Of a DNA stretch of 64,000 nt, positions 1-11,400 are shown piece after piece. The stretch lies in contig JAULSU010000002.1 of NCBI GenBank assembly GCA_030512335.1, positions 3,472,001 through 3,536,000 of the forward strand, written 5' to 3'. This stretch comes from Immersiella caudata. Its lineage: Eukaryota; Ascomycota; Sordariomycetes; Sordariales; Lasiosphaeriaceae. Below the pieces are notes generated by a model that saw only the letters and a list, made by a program, of their open reading frames with translations, did no database searches and was not told the DNA's origin. Within the stretch, counting starts at the first letter, position 1. The number at the start of each line of letters is the position of its first letter. Position numbers and translations under genes: made by a program.

Positions 1-2
1 AA

Positions 3-1094
3 TTCCACGACGGACTTCAGTCACTGCGGGCTAGGGGCAACGCCATCGAGGAGCTGGACTTCAACGGGAACACCCTGGACTGTCTAACTGATCTAGATCT
101 CAAAAACAACAACATCAAGCACATCACCGGCCTGGAACAGCTTCCCACGCTCGAGTCTCTCAATCTGGAAGGGAATCACCTCGAGGTCTTTGTTGTCGAG
201 GGTGAGCAACCTGTGCCCTCGCTGCGGTACCTCCGCCTCGATGACAACAAGCTCACTGCTCTTGACGTCAAATTACTCCCTCACCTGCGGATGCTCCACG
301 CGGATCGCAACCGCTTGACCCAGATCTCTGGCTTCTCCCGCGCACGGCGCATCGACTCGCTCTCGCTGCGCGAGCAACGAGGCGATGAGCCACTCAACCT
401 CCCCAGCCTTCTGTCCCGCGCGTACGAGGTTCGCAAGTTGTTCCTTTCTGGGAACTTCATCAGCACATTCGAACCCCCCGTCGATCTCCTCAACCTCCAG
501 CTCCTGGAGCTGGCCAATTGCGGGCTGCAAGCACTCCCAGACGTGCTAGGCTTCATGTTGCCCAACCTCAGATCCATCAATCTCAACATGAACGCCCTCT
601 CGGATCTGGGACCATTAGCCGGTATCCCCCGTCTCAAGCGCATATTGGCCTCTGGGAATCGTATTACCAACGCGGCGGGGCTAGTTGAAGTTCTAGCAGG
701 GTTCAGCCACCTTCGCGAGATCGACGTGAGGGACAATCCCGTCACGCAGGGCTTTTACGCCCCAGTGCAAGTCGTCGTGCGCAACGGCGGACAGGCCGCT
801 GAAAGCACGGCGTATGAACCATTCTTGCTCCCCGATCAAGACAACGAACGAGACGTGGCATACTGCGGCCGTCTGGACATGGACACGCGTATGAGGCGGA
901 GGCTGTATGAGCAGATGGTCGCCGGCGGCTGCGACAGGGCACGAAAGTTAGACGGCTTACCGCTCGACGCGAGGAAGGGAGCAATGAGGAGGGATTCTGT
1001 ATGGCGAGCGTTGAGAGATAGAGGCTTAATTTCGCCCGCGGATGGTGAGGAGGAGAAGAGCAAGATGTGGCCGGCGGAAGACAGCTTCGCATGA
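3..1094 (+). CDS. cdc11: Septation initiation network scaffold, cdc11/Nud1 type (3' part only)
   Basis: Leucine-rich-repeat protein whose 5' part lies outside the window; the frame is open from base 3 to the TGA at 1092-1094, so no start is visible. Repeats of the type LxSLNLEGNxL, LRYLRLDDNKL and LRSINLNMNAL run over about the first 240 residues. They are followed by the junction REIDVRDNPVTQGFY and a C-terminal block (MRRRLYEQ, KLDGLPLD, DSVWRALRD). That combination is characteristic of fission yeast Cdc11, budding yeast Nud1 and their filamentous homologues, related to animal centriolin. These proteins anchor the septation/mitotic-exit kinase cascade to the outer face of the spindle pole body; that role is from family knowledge. 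The gene converges on ALG2 with about 460 bp between stop codons. No break is seen in the visible part. Confidence 0.85.
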   Translation, partial: FHDGLQSLRARGNAIEELDFNGNTLDCLTDLDLKNNNIKHITGLEQLPTLESLNLEGNHLEVFVVEGEQPVPSLRYLRLDDNKLTALDVKLLPHLRMLHADRNRLTQISGFSRARRIDSLSLREQRGDEPLNLPSLLSRAYEVRKLFLSGNFISTFEPPVDLLNLQLLELANCGLQALPDVLGFMLPNLRSINLNMNALSDLGPLAGIPRLKRILASGNRITNAAGLVEVLAGFSHLREIDVRDNPVTQGFYAPVQVVVRNGGQAAESTAYEPFLLPDQDNERDVAYCGRLDMDTRMRRRLYEQMVAGGCDRARKLDGLPLDARKGAMRRDSVWRALRDRGLISPADGEEEKSKMWPAEDSFA

Positions 1095-1553
1095 AGTAGC
1101 TGAAATGTTGCGGATGCTTGTAGAGGCTGTATATTTTTGACTTTGGTATTATCAGGAGTTAGGCTGAGTTTGGAAAATAGGACAGTGAGAGCAGGCCCTT
1201 GGGGCCGGGGTGGGTGGTTTATGGTGGTGGGAATAATCGGTACAGAACAGCGATGGCTATGGTAGCTAATTGTCGGCATGTAGGACTAGGAGCATGGCTA
1301 ATGGCTGGAGTAGAGGGGCATTTGGTTTCTAATGAATTATGATCATCATTTGACAGAGACTCTTGTTGCTGTTGAGCTATCACAGATAGGAGATAACCTG
1401 AAGCTGCTTGGTGAGCATGACTCCGTCCGGGGGTTGGTTGGTCCCAGAACCGAGCTTCCAACCCCAGGACACAGCCTTCCCATTTGTAACAAAATCAAAA
1501 AGTTCAGTTTCGTACATGACAACGTATGGACACACATTGTATACACAACATAC
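1095..1553. other. Intergenic, two convergent 3' ends
   Basis: This holds the 3' flanks of cdc11 and ALG2. The short open frames on both strands have no recognisable protein signature. Nothing else is seen. Confidence 0.6.
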
Positions 1554-3054
1554 TCAACTCGCATAGTCAGCCTTCGGCATATCCTTTAGCCTCTGATACA
1601 ATCCCAGAACCGTGCTAATCAGCCCAACCACCACTGCCACCGAAAACAGCAGCATAAACGCATCCGTCACCTTGCTTGTTTCCTTCTTCCCGGCCACAAT
1701 CTCATCAAATATCCCATCCAACGTCTCCGCCATCTGTACATCCGCAAACTTGCTTTTCACCCTCTCCGTCCCCTTGCGCCCCATCTTCTCCAACTCCAAT
1801 GCCTTCATGCCTCCTAGCGCCTTGCCCATTACCTCAGACCAGGCGTTGGTATCCTCTGGGTCCCGAAGCCAACCGGTGACGCCATCTACGATGGTCTCAG
1901 TGGGGCCGCCGTTGTTGGCTGCTAGCACCGGGACACCACGGAGCATGGCTTCGAGGGGAACAATCCCAAAGTGCTCGTTGGAGGGGGTGTAGACGAGTAA
2001 TTTAGCGGAGGTGAGGAGCATCTCCTTGAGACGGTCCGGGACTGAGAGGAGGAAGAGAACCTCGGCGGAGGCGTGCGCGGGGCTGAGGGCGCTGACGAGG
2101 TTGGTTGCGGTTGCGGTCTGGAGGGAAAGTTCGTCGGCGAGGGCGACGAGTTCGGCGTGGTAGCCTACGTTTTCGGGGACGCGGTTGTCGTAGCCGCCTG
2201 CGATGATGAGCTTTGCGGAACCCCGGCGGGATTTTGGGAGGCCAGCAAAGGCGCGAATGGCGAGAGCGATGTCTTTTTTGCGCTCGAAGCGGTTGATGGA
2301 GAGGATGAGGCCGGATTCTTTCCAGGGAAGAGGGTCGTCGGAGTCGGGGTCTGGCTTCTTGTCGGAGGTGTCGATGCAGGGGTAGACGATCTTGAGGTCG
2401 CGCTTGCGAGCAAGGGAAGGCCAGGTTTTGGCCACGACTTGTTTTGTGAAGCCGGAGTTTACAGCGATAGCGTCGGCAAAGCCCATGCTCCATTGTTCGA
2501 GGGTGTCGAAAGGGACGCGGTAGAGGCGCTTCCACCAGCGGGCGCGGCCCTGGGCGAGGAGAAGATCGGGGAAGTGGCAGTAGAAGAAGATCGGGGCCGA
2601 CGACTGGCTCTTGAGGAGCGGCAGGCCAGCGCTGAGCTGGTCGACGAAGAAGGCATCGGGGGCGAGGTCGTGGAGTTCGTAGGTAAGGAGGGCGATGTGG
2701 AGGATCAGGTGTAGCTGGCGCAGGATGGCGCAGAGAATGGCAAACCGGCCGAGTATCGTCGTCGGAACGATGGTGTTCCCGCGCACTCGCACTTCGAGTG
2801 TGCCTGCAGCATATTCGGTTAGAATCTTCCCTTTCCCTTATCTAGAAGCGTCAGAGCCCACCATCTCGCGCCTCGTCGAAGCAGTGGCTCGGATCGCAAT
2901 GGCTGGTGTAGATGACGACTCGGTGCCCGCGTTCCTGCAGACCAACAGCAGCGTCTACCACCAGCCTCTCGGCGCCGCCAATCCCTAGGTCGGGGTGCAA
3001 AAAGACTATCGTCTTCTGCTTCTTGCGCTTTTCGTCGCTCCCGCTTTTGGACAT
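1554..3054 (-). CDS. ALG2: ALG2 alpha-1,3/1,6-mannosyltransferase (two exons)
   Basis: Adds the second and third mannose to the dolichol-linked oligosaccharide on the cytosolic face of the ER (family knowledge). Exon 1 is 3054-2862 and exon 2 is 2803-1554. The 58-bp intron has a GTGGGC donor, a TTCTAAC branch and a CTGCAG acceptor. Joining restores the conserved stretch FDEARDGTLEVRVRG, giving 480 aa. The N-terminal HPDLGIGGAERLVVDAA carries the GT-B donor-domain GGAE motif. The retaining-transferase EX7E motif is in NEHFGIVPLEAML. A hydrophobic segment near the C-terminus (LLFSVAVVVGLISTVLG) fits the membrane anchor. Length is normal for the family. The ATG at 3054 is the only one that includes the family N-terminus. 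Confidence 0.95.
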
Positions 3055-4529
3055 GGTAACTGGCGTGCCAGTGTCGTCAAGGCCGTCATACTACGACAGC
3101 TATGCTCCGGCGAAGCAGGGGTTAGCTCTCAACACAACCTGGCCCCTGCAGTTTAGCCAAAATCCAATGGCTTGCCCCGCCATCCCGCCGTTTAACCCCG
3201 ATAAGCGCATTCCATCCTGCTCGTTCGGCTTGACACGGTGCTGTCCTTGACGCTCGGGTCTCACCGCCTCCGAAAGAGCGGCGTACGGCCTTGACAAAGG
3301 TGTTTGTTATTCTTGGCTACCCATCAGTAAGGAGCAGCCCATGCCTCGTTACATTCCTAATCGACCTTTGCTTTTCGGACCAGAGGGCGCAAAAATATGC
3401 TCCGGGTCCCGCTTCGAGAACGGCTCCTCGAATCGAACTCACTTCTCCCACTGTCGGATCCCAGTCCGCCTCCAGCCTCAGGTCTCCGGCCTTAGGATGT
3501 GCCACGTCCGTCTTCGACAGCAATACCTGCACTCACAAACAGCTCATCTCAGGAGTCGAGCATTTGGTCACTTTAAGAGCAAGGGATCAACAAAGTCCAC
3601 CACAAAACCACCAACAGTTATTATACCAATTCCGCTATCAACACATACTACTTCTTCTCCTTAGCCATATCCCATAGTACACCCTCTCGGACAGCATTGA
3701 TAGTCCTGTTCCAGACAATGCCGCACAGTCAATCCATAGGGGTAATCCCGACCTCGCCGTGTCTCCACATGTAAATGCCCAACTGAAGACCAGCCTCGTG
3801 CTACTGTATCCCTCTATTCGCGCCACCGTCTCCAACAAATCAGGTTGCAAACCAAAGTAAAATCAGACATGTGAATGGGGTTGCAGAGGAACAAAATAAA
3901 GCCTCGGATTGATGAAAACACCCTGTCCCTACGTCTCACAATGAACCGAAGAACGCCTTGCCCAATGATCAGTGATCCCCAGCCCTGCCCATGCCTTGAT
4001 ACCCGTCACAGTTCTTGTTTTTCTTGTCCATTTTGGTGGAAAAAGCCAGATAAGCCGCCCGAAGGTGATATCGGTTGCTCTGCTGCCCCCATCCTCCTGT
4101 CTCCAGCCTCTACTCTCTCCGACCGGCCTGCCTCTTCGCAGTTTGTGCAAGCCAAACTCGGACCGGCGCAGCGCAGAAGCGGTACCCTGTGTTGACCAAC
4201 CTAGGTCCCATCATACCCCTTCGTGTCCATCGTGTCCCTCATTCCTCGTTTCTTCTTCATCGCCATATCTGTCCAAGCCGGAAAAGCGGAAATATCGTGG
4301 CAACAACAATAGAGAGTCCGCGTCGCAATAGAAGCACTCCTAAACCCCGATAGTATGCTCAAATTTGCCCCAAAGCCAAGTCTAAAGTGCCTCGTGCCGC
4401 GCGAGCCGCACTTGATGAGGACACCTGAATGGATGCGAGGGAAGTAGCACAACCGACCAATGCAAACTTTGAACTTGCAAAACAATGCCAACAGGAATTG
4501 AAAGGTTCCGTGAATCTCAGAAAATGAAC
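3055..4529. other. Intergenic: ALG2 upstream and kinase 3' flank
   Basis: About 1.5 kb between two minus-strand genes. All open frames are short, overlap each other on both strands and show no family signature. A GTTCGATTC-like sequence at about 3428-3440 is not part of a foldable tRNA. Confidence 0.5.
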
Positions 4530-7500
4530 TCAGTCGCTGTCGACCGTGACCTTCTTGGCAGTCTCCGTGCTACCAATACTTGCGTTGGTGTCCCTCCGCC
4601 TCGAGCCGCTCACCAGCCTTCCCATAGAGTTCAGATCTGGTTGAGCAACGGTCTTCTTCCGTTTAGCCATCGTGAGGCCTTCGTCGCTGTCGCTATCCTC
4701 GCCATCACCATCCTCACACTCCTCCTGCGAAGCCACCGAGCTAGCCGAAGTAGAGAGGAAGGGCCTGGTAAGGCTGTCGTCAAGCTTCACACGGACAGGA
4801 ACAGCGCCCTGGAAATCCTCCTGGGAATCGAGAGGAAACCCAGAAACTGACTCCTTGGCAAATGCTGGGGGAGTGAGAGAATCGGTAGTGTCGATCACCG
4901 TAGGCCGGCCAACTACTCCAGGATTGCCAAGGAACTCGCCCTCGAGGTCCGCAGACACCGAGCTGGTGCTACTGAGAAGAGCAGGCAGCGACGGGTCGGA
5001 CTGGAATGCGAGTATTTGCTCGGTTATATCCTTTGTTGAGGCAGGATTCACCATATAAATTGGGCTCGCCGTCTCACTTGGACTGGTTAACGGCGTGGCT
5101 GCCAAAGCGCCCATTGAAGTGGAGCTCGAGGACATTGCCGTGACAATCGTCTCTTCCCGGGATGGAGGAAGAGGCCGCTGGCTGAACTCTTCATCCTCTG
5201 GTGATGGAGGACAAGGTACGAGAGCCGGCTCCACCTCCTTCCCACAGCCGAAAGGCTCTCTGTTGTCCCTGTCACCATGCAGCCCGTTGGTGCGAGTTTG
5301 AACCGGAGCGAGTGACTTCAGTGGCGACGACTTGTGTGGGGTGGGTGGGTTCTTGGCGTCGGAGCCCGCCACAACACGGCGAGCAGTGGGCGGCCTGTCA
5401 TCCGACTCTTGCGAAATCCGTTGCTTTTCGTAGATATTGGGTTCCGATTGAGGCTGGCCATTCTGATATCCCGCCAGGAAGCTGACAGTAGGGGAATGGG
5501 CCGCGGCATGCTCCCAGGCTTTCTTGGCATCAACCTGGGGCAGGATACGGGACCGCAGAGGAGACTGAACATTGCCGGGTGCAATCGCAGTGCTCAGTGA
5601 AACTTTAGGCTCGGCACGCTTGTCCGTGCTAGCAAATAGCCCACGATCCACAGACCTCGCACGGTTTGAATCCTCCGAGGGCGGCCTCATATCGCGGGCC
5701 TTCCGCAGCGTGCTGCTGAGGTCTTCGTACTGACCGTCGAAGAGAGGCGTGGCTGGTGTTGTCCGAGATTCGCTCGGATTCGCTGTCAAGCTCAAAAAGG
5801 CATTCGTGACGGAGCGGTGGTGGCCATGGCGAGGGAAAGTCCTCTGTGTAGGCCCATAATGCTGTCGATCCAAAGATTCATCCCGCACACCAAAGTTGGA
5901 AACCAATTCGATGAGGTGCCGGGACGACTGCCCGCCCACGGATGTCGACAGTTGCCTCTGGGAACCAGATGTAGGGAGCTCATCTGAGGGAGATTGTTGT
6001 GGGCTGGCAACAACGCTTTGCGTCAAGGGATGCTCACTTGACGCCTGTGAGAGCGTAGAAAAGTAGTCATCGGGACGAATGCTTTTCCTTCGGGCATCCC
6101 GCAAGTTGGGTGTTGATGACCCTATCTGCGGGCTATCGCCACCCGAGCTGGCGGCGCTGCTCGTGGCACGCCTCCGCGATGAGACGCTGACGCTATCAGC
6201 CCGCTCCCCCCGAGGGTGCATGACCTTGCCGACGGCCTTCTTCACTGCCGAGCGAGCACGCTCCAGAAATGTGAGAGGGACAACGGCTCGTGCGACCTCC
6301 CGATCATCGACCTGAATCTTCCTACCAGACGTGCGTCGTGACGGATCGGTATCGTCGAGCCATGAAATGACGTTGGTGATGCCCTTGGTTACAAAGGGGT
6401 GGCGCTTCACATCCCGTAAACGAATTCGCTTCTCGGGGTTCTTGACGAGCATCTTCGTCAAGAGATCGATGAGGTCCCGATCGACATCCTCATAAGCGAG
6501 TTCATCATCGTCTCGATATGGCGGCCTATTTACACGAGTGTACAATGACTTCTCGTTGGGCTTTGTCGCAGGGTCGACAGGGCGTAAGCGTCTCCGGGGA
6601 ATATATACTTCCTCAGTGGCAATCTTCCGGAACATGTGCCACTCATCTTCGCCAATGAATGGGATTCGCGCATAAACCATGCAGAAGAGAGTGACGCCTA
6701 GTGACCATACATCAATCTGCTCTGTGATCCTCGGCTGCACGCCCGGGTGCTCGTCATCGTAGGAGTCGGTATAGCACAGCTCGGGAGCGAAGAAGGCCGG
6801 CGTACCCACAGTCTTGGCGAGCTCAAGGTCGTTGTCGAAATCTTGCGCCTCAGATTCCGAGATGGTTTCATCGCCGTCACGAATGGGCCGCCCAAAGTAC
6901 GAGACGCCAAAATCAGAGATCATGACGCGGTAATCTTTAGTCTGGAGCAGGTTTGGGGGCTTGATGTCACGGTGGACAACACCCTCATAGTGAAGATACT
7001 CCAAGCCGAGGACGGTGTCGCGAAAAGTGTGCCTCGCATGTTCCATGGTGAAGCAGGGTACGTAAGAGAAATCGTCAGCGTATGGATCATGAATCCTGTT
7101 GTAGTCGATAGATGACATGTGAGAAATGATCGAATCTGCCATGCTCGGGGATCGTCCACGAGTGGTTGGGTCTTCCGCATAGGGGCCGTACATGGTCCCC
7201 TCGAGGGCGGTTGAGGATACGGGGTTAGACCGAAGAGGTCCCGGGGTCTCCATGTCGTCGTCGTACGAAAGCGATGCCAACTCAGCATCCAGCGGGGGAT
7301 GTGGCGTACCGGCTCTCGACATAGATTTGGCCGAGTGAGTTCGAGATGGCGCGCGGGAGGTAGCTTTCGAGCCCGAGAGCGAGTCGGGCTGTGAGCGAAC
7401 TGATCTGCCCAGGACGTCTGAATCATCCCGACCATATGAGCGGGCGAGAGATTCGTTGTCCTCTTCATCGGCGCCGTGTTCGAGGCTCCAGTAGTTGTTT

Positions 7501-8444
7501 GCCGCAGCACTTGCAGCACCCTGAACCTGAGTCATCTTGGCCCGCTTCGCATCCTTAATCGTCTGCCGTCGCTCCAAGAGAAGGTCGTAGTGTTCCTCCT
7601 CGGGTGACGGCTTCTCGCCGCGCATCTCCCTCTCTTGACGGCGACGTTCGTAAGCACAAATGTGAGGGAGGCCCTTCTTGCGCCACGTAATCTCCCCCGC
7701 TTCGGCATACTCCAGGACCATGTAGATCTTCTTGAGCTCGGGGTCGTCGATAATCTCCAGCAGGCCGACAACGTTTGGGTGGCGGATCTTCTTGAGGATG
7801 GCAATCTCGCGTTTGCTCTTGTCTTGGGTGGACCTGGCGGTGACCTTGCCGAGTCGTCGCTTCTTGGAGAACCTCGGGATGATCTTGATGGCCACACTAT
7901 CTCCCGTTTCCAAGTTGCGGGCCAGCTTGACCTTGCCATGAACACCCCGACCCAGCTCCTCAATGATCTCATAGTGGTTGATGAGTTTCCGACCGGTTGC
8001 GTAGTTATGTTCGACGTTCGCTTTGTGCGTCCTACAAGGCAATGGGGATCAGTGACACGGCCAGGAAACCCCACTACACGGTGCCCCACAATTGTCACGA
8101 TAGCCGACGCAAGGGCCGAAGAGCCGGTGACGCATGCAAAGTTTGGCGGCGAGAAAGAACACGAGATACACTTACTCTCGAACCTTGTGGCTCTGGAGTG
8201 GGTGCAGATACGGGCTCACCAGCGCGGCGGGCGTGGTGGTTTCGGACGCTGACTGGGTCGGAAAGGTCATGGCCGGGCGGGGGAGGGACGGGCTGAAGAG
8301 GCCCGGCGACGATACAGGAGTGCTGTTAGCGGTGCGTTGGGGAACTTGCGAAGGCGGGAGGATGTTGTGTAAATGAGGATGCGCTGGGCGAGTATGTGAC
8401 AGCGGCGCCTGCTGTTGAGGCGGCTGGGGCGGTTGAGGCTCCAT
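4530..8444 (-). CDS. SNF1-activating / CaMKK-type Ser/Thr kinase (Sak1/Elm1/Tos3, Ssp1 family)
   Basis: Exon 1 is 8444-8176 and exon 2 is 8031-4530, separated by a 144-bp intron (GTAAGT donor, TTGTAG acceptor), giving 1256 aa. Joining yields HKVRETHKANVE, the conserved lead-in to this kinase group. The catalytic domain is complete: glycine loop GRGVHGKV (about 117-124), VAIK lysine 139, HRD at 443-445, DFG at 463-465, and a GTPAFFAPEL activation segment. About 210 residues of low-complexity, Ser- and acid-rich sequence interrupt the domain between the hinge and the helix before HRD. The remaining 600 residues or so are disordered, basic and Ser-rich. Relatives phosphorylate the activation loop of SNF1/AMPK and act in glucose-stress and polarity signalling. 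The proline/glutamine-rich N-terminus begins at the first ATG. No calmodulin site is claimed. Confidence 0.9.
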
Positions 8445-11400
8445 GTTGGAAGACTGGTCGGGAATCGCTGGGCCGAACCTTCATGCTGAACGGCGACGTC
8501 CGCGATTGCGAATCGAGCGGGCGGGTCCCGGGCGGGTGGACGAGGTAATTGAGTTTGCAATTAGACAGCCATCGTGCCGAGTAAAAAGGAGCGGACAAAA
8601 GCCAGAGCCAAAAAAGACACCACAAGATCAATCCGACATGATAGCACTGTCGGAAAGGCGAGGATGGGAAGCCCGGAGGAGGAAACGGTGGAGGAGTGGA
8701 GGAGGTGGAGAGGCGAAAAGCGACCGAAAAAGGTTTTGGCTGGCGGGCTTCCAGTGGCTGATGTTGGTGGTGGTGGCCTGTCTCGCTGCGGCGTCGGCTG
8801 CACAAAGGCTGGCAGCGGAAGTGCCAATCAATGACGGCGCCTCTGGACGAGCCAAGAAGTACCCGGCAGTGCGCAACACTGTAAGATACTGTGCGCCCCC
8901 CCCTCGAGCCCTTCTCAGCTGCGGCCTCTGCGAAGATCCCAGCCCTCGAACCGCGATGCGTAATGCGGTTTGCAAGACTACAAGAGAGCACCGTCCTGAA
9001 CTCTGCCAGAAGCGCTCTTCTCGAAGCTCATAAACAACCAGGGCAACGAAGCTCGACAGACCTCCACTGCCTCAGCTGGCACCCCTCACCAACCTAGCGC
9101 ACTGTGCGTCCAATGATTAGTGCCTCAAAGGGAATGGTGGGCGGCGCCCGGACCACATCTGGTGCTCGATGGTCAGAGACCTGCAATTGTTGCGCAGCGA
9201 AACACGGAGGGCACCCTGGGAGGATGGTTTGTGAATGGAGTCGTTGGTTGTGCAGGCGAGATGTTGAACAGCAGAGGCCCAGAGATCTCGAGAACGGCGC
9301 AGGGGGCTACGATGCCAACTTTGTATGTTCTTTTAACAGCACACAAGCATGCAGCCATCCGGGCTGGACGAGAAGCGCGAAAGAGCAATCCTCTTTCCTG
9401 GTGTGGTTGTTCCTGCGATGCGAGTCGGCGACACCAGCAAGTCCTCACTGGGCTGCCACGACCGAGACGCCAGAAGCGCAAGACGCAGAGCGCATGGGCC
9501 AACAAGCGGCTTGACGTAGCAGCCAAAATCGCCAAGGCTGGAGTGGAAACCACCCTGGCAAAAGGTTGACTGGGGCCTGCAGCAGGGATTAAAAGTGGGG
9601 CCATTCTTATCGCTTCCAAACAGGAACAGCCCATCATTGGCTGAATATGAATGCACCTCTGCGGCCTCTGCATGTCCTGTCGTGTGTCTCTGGAGAAAGC
9701 GAACAAACCACTTGCTTTTTGGCTGGAGTGGAGGCTATCGAGCGGGATCGTTGGGCAGAGCTCCCGGCTCCATCCTCCCTTTTCCCAGTCGCTGCATTAG
9801 AGTGCCAGACGGCTACGCCCGCCACGGAAACTCACCAGGCATCCCCGCGGTTCTGCCCCGCGTCACGATCCAAGTCTGTGTGGCCTTGCGGCGAACTCTT
9901 GATCGAGGCGGCTTCAGCATCCAACCCCCCTTCATTGTTTCAAAGTTAGTCGTCTGCTTTGTACACTTGGACATTGTCTCTTGTCTCCTTTTCTCTCTCT
10001 CTCTATCTTCTCTGGAGTCAGACCGAAGTTGCCAGCAATGCAGAACCCAGGAGGTCGGTTACCAGGGCCATGCCTTTGCCGATGGAATCCGAAAAGCCAC
10101 ACATATTCTCATCAAAAACACACCCTCGGAAACCAAAACACGGCGTCGTTGGGTGACCCCTCGCCGGGGGGCAGAGGGGCTACCCGGCTGGGCCCGGGCA
10201 TCAACCCCCTGCCACCCGCTTGCACCCAGCGCTCAACATTCCGGGGCATCTGTGGGTGATGCATGTGCACGGACGAGGGAGGGCTTCGCTGGTGCGGAGA
10301 AGACCAAAAAGCAAATGTCAAGGCCGAAAACACATCACAACGCAGCCATCCCACATGCCCGCATGCCCTAACTATCCTTCCTGTATCGTTGAACTGCTTA
10401 CAACGATCGGACGTCACCAGGGGGCCAGTCAGGTCGAACTGAGCACACCAATGCTAGAGGCGGACTAGCCCACTAGCAGATGCGTGACGCTGTCTCCCAC
10501 CACCGCATTTCTTGCCATCGGGCGGGTCGTCCCTCGAGGTGGCAATACCGGGACAGTTTGAGGGAGTGTCCAGAAGGGCACACTCTTCTCCCGACAATGC
10601 AACAGCCCGAGGGTGCTGGCGGTTCGCTCTAGCTCGCCGCCGCGGCAACGCGCATCAAGCAGGACAAGACCGCCTGCATCTCGACCCGAGAAAAATCATC
10701 GACTCCTCAGGACTTCCAGATCGTGTTAAGCCAGAGGAATCGAAGAGCAGCTTCCGGATTCTCTATGCCAGGTCGCCGAAAAGCCCCCCGAGGAATTGTA
10801 CGTACCTGGGAATTGGCCATGTCGGGTTCGACTAGAGCATGTGTCTCCACGATGCAGCATGTGGGAAGCACAGCGCGGCATCTCGGCTTTCCCAAAACAG
10901 ACTGAAAAGCATCTTCCGCGTCCCGCAGCTTGCACCCCAAGAAGAGGTCCTTAGGCGCAGCTAACAGACAGTATAATTTAACCCGAATGCAACACAACCC
11001 ACCTGCCGATATTGTCCAGCCAGGTGCGGCGAGCATGTTTTCGCCCAGTCTCGAAGCTGACGGTGACGACCAGAACGTCCCACGGGTCAACGGCCGCAGG
11101 AGACCAGCCAGGCCGAGACACAAAGCGCCGCTACGTCTGCAGTGCTCTACCGCATACCTGCACACGCGCTCCTCTATATGTATGGGTCTACCTCCAGATG
11201 CCTTGTACTACTGATAGCCGCATACGCCGGTGGTTTTCGGAAACCAATAGACGAGTCTTTGAGAGCGACGGGGGACGGTGCCAGCGGGACTGGCTACGTA
11301 TTGGATACACCAAGAGTCCAGACCGTCCTGATGTTTTGAGCGGGTCGTGCTAGTTGGTGCCCAAAAAGCCCCCGCCACGCGCATCTTCCCGACAGCTGCA

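Noticed and set aside
3420..3450. GTTCGATTC on the minus strand resembling a pol III B-box
   Set aside because: No stem pairing around it and no tRNA cloverleaf could be drawn.
9595..10371. 258-codon plus-strand frame in the gene-free block
   Set aside because: No motif, random residue use, includes a CT-repeat tract translated as Ser/Leu; treated as chance.
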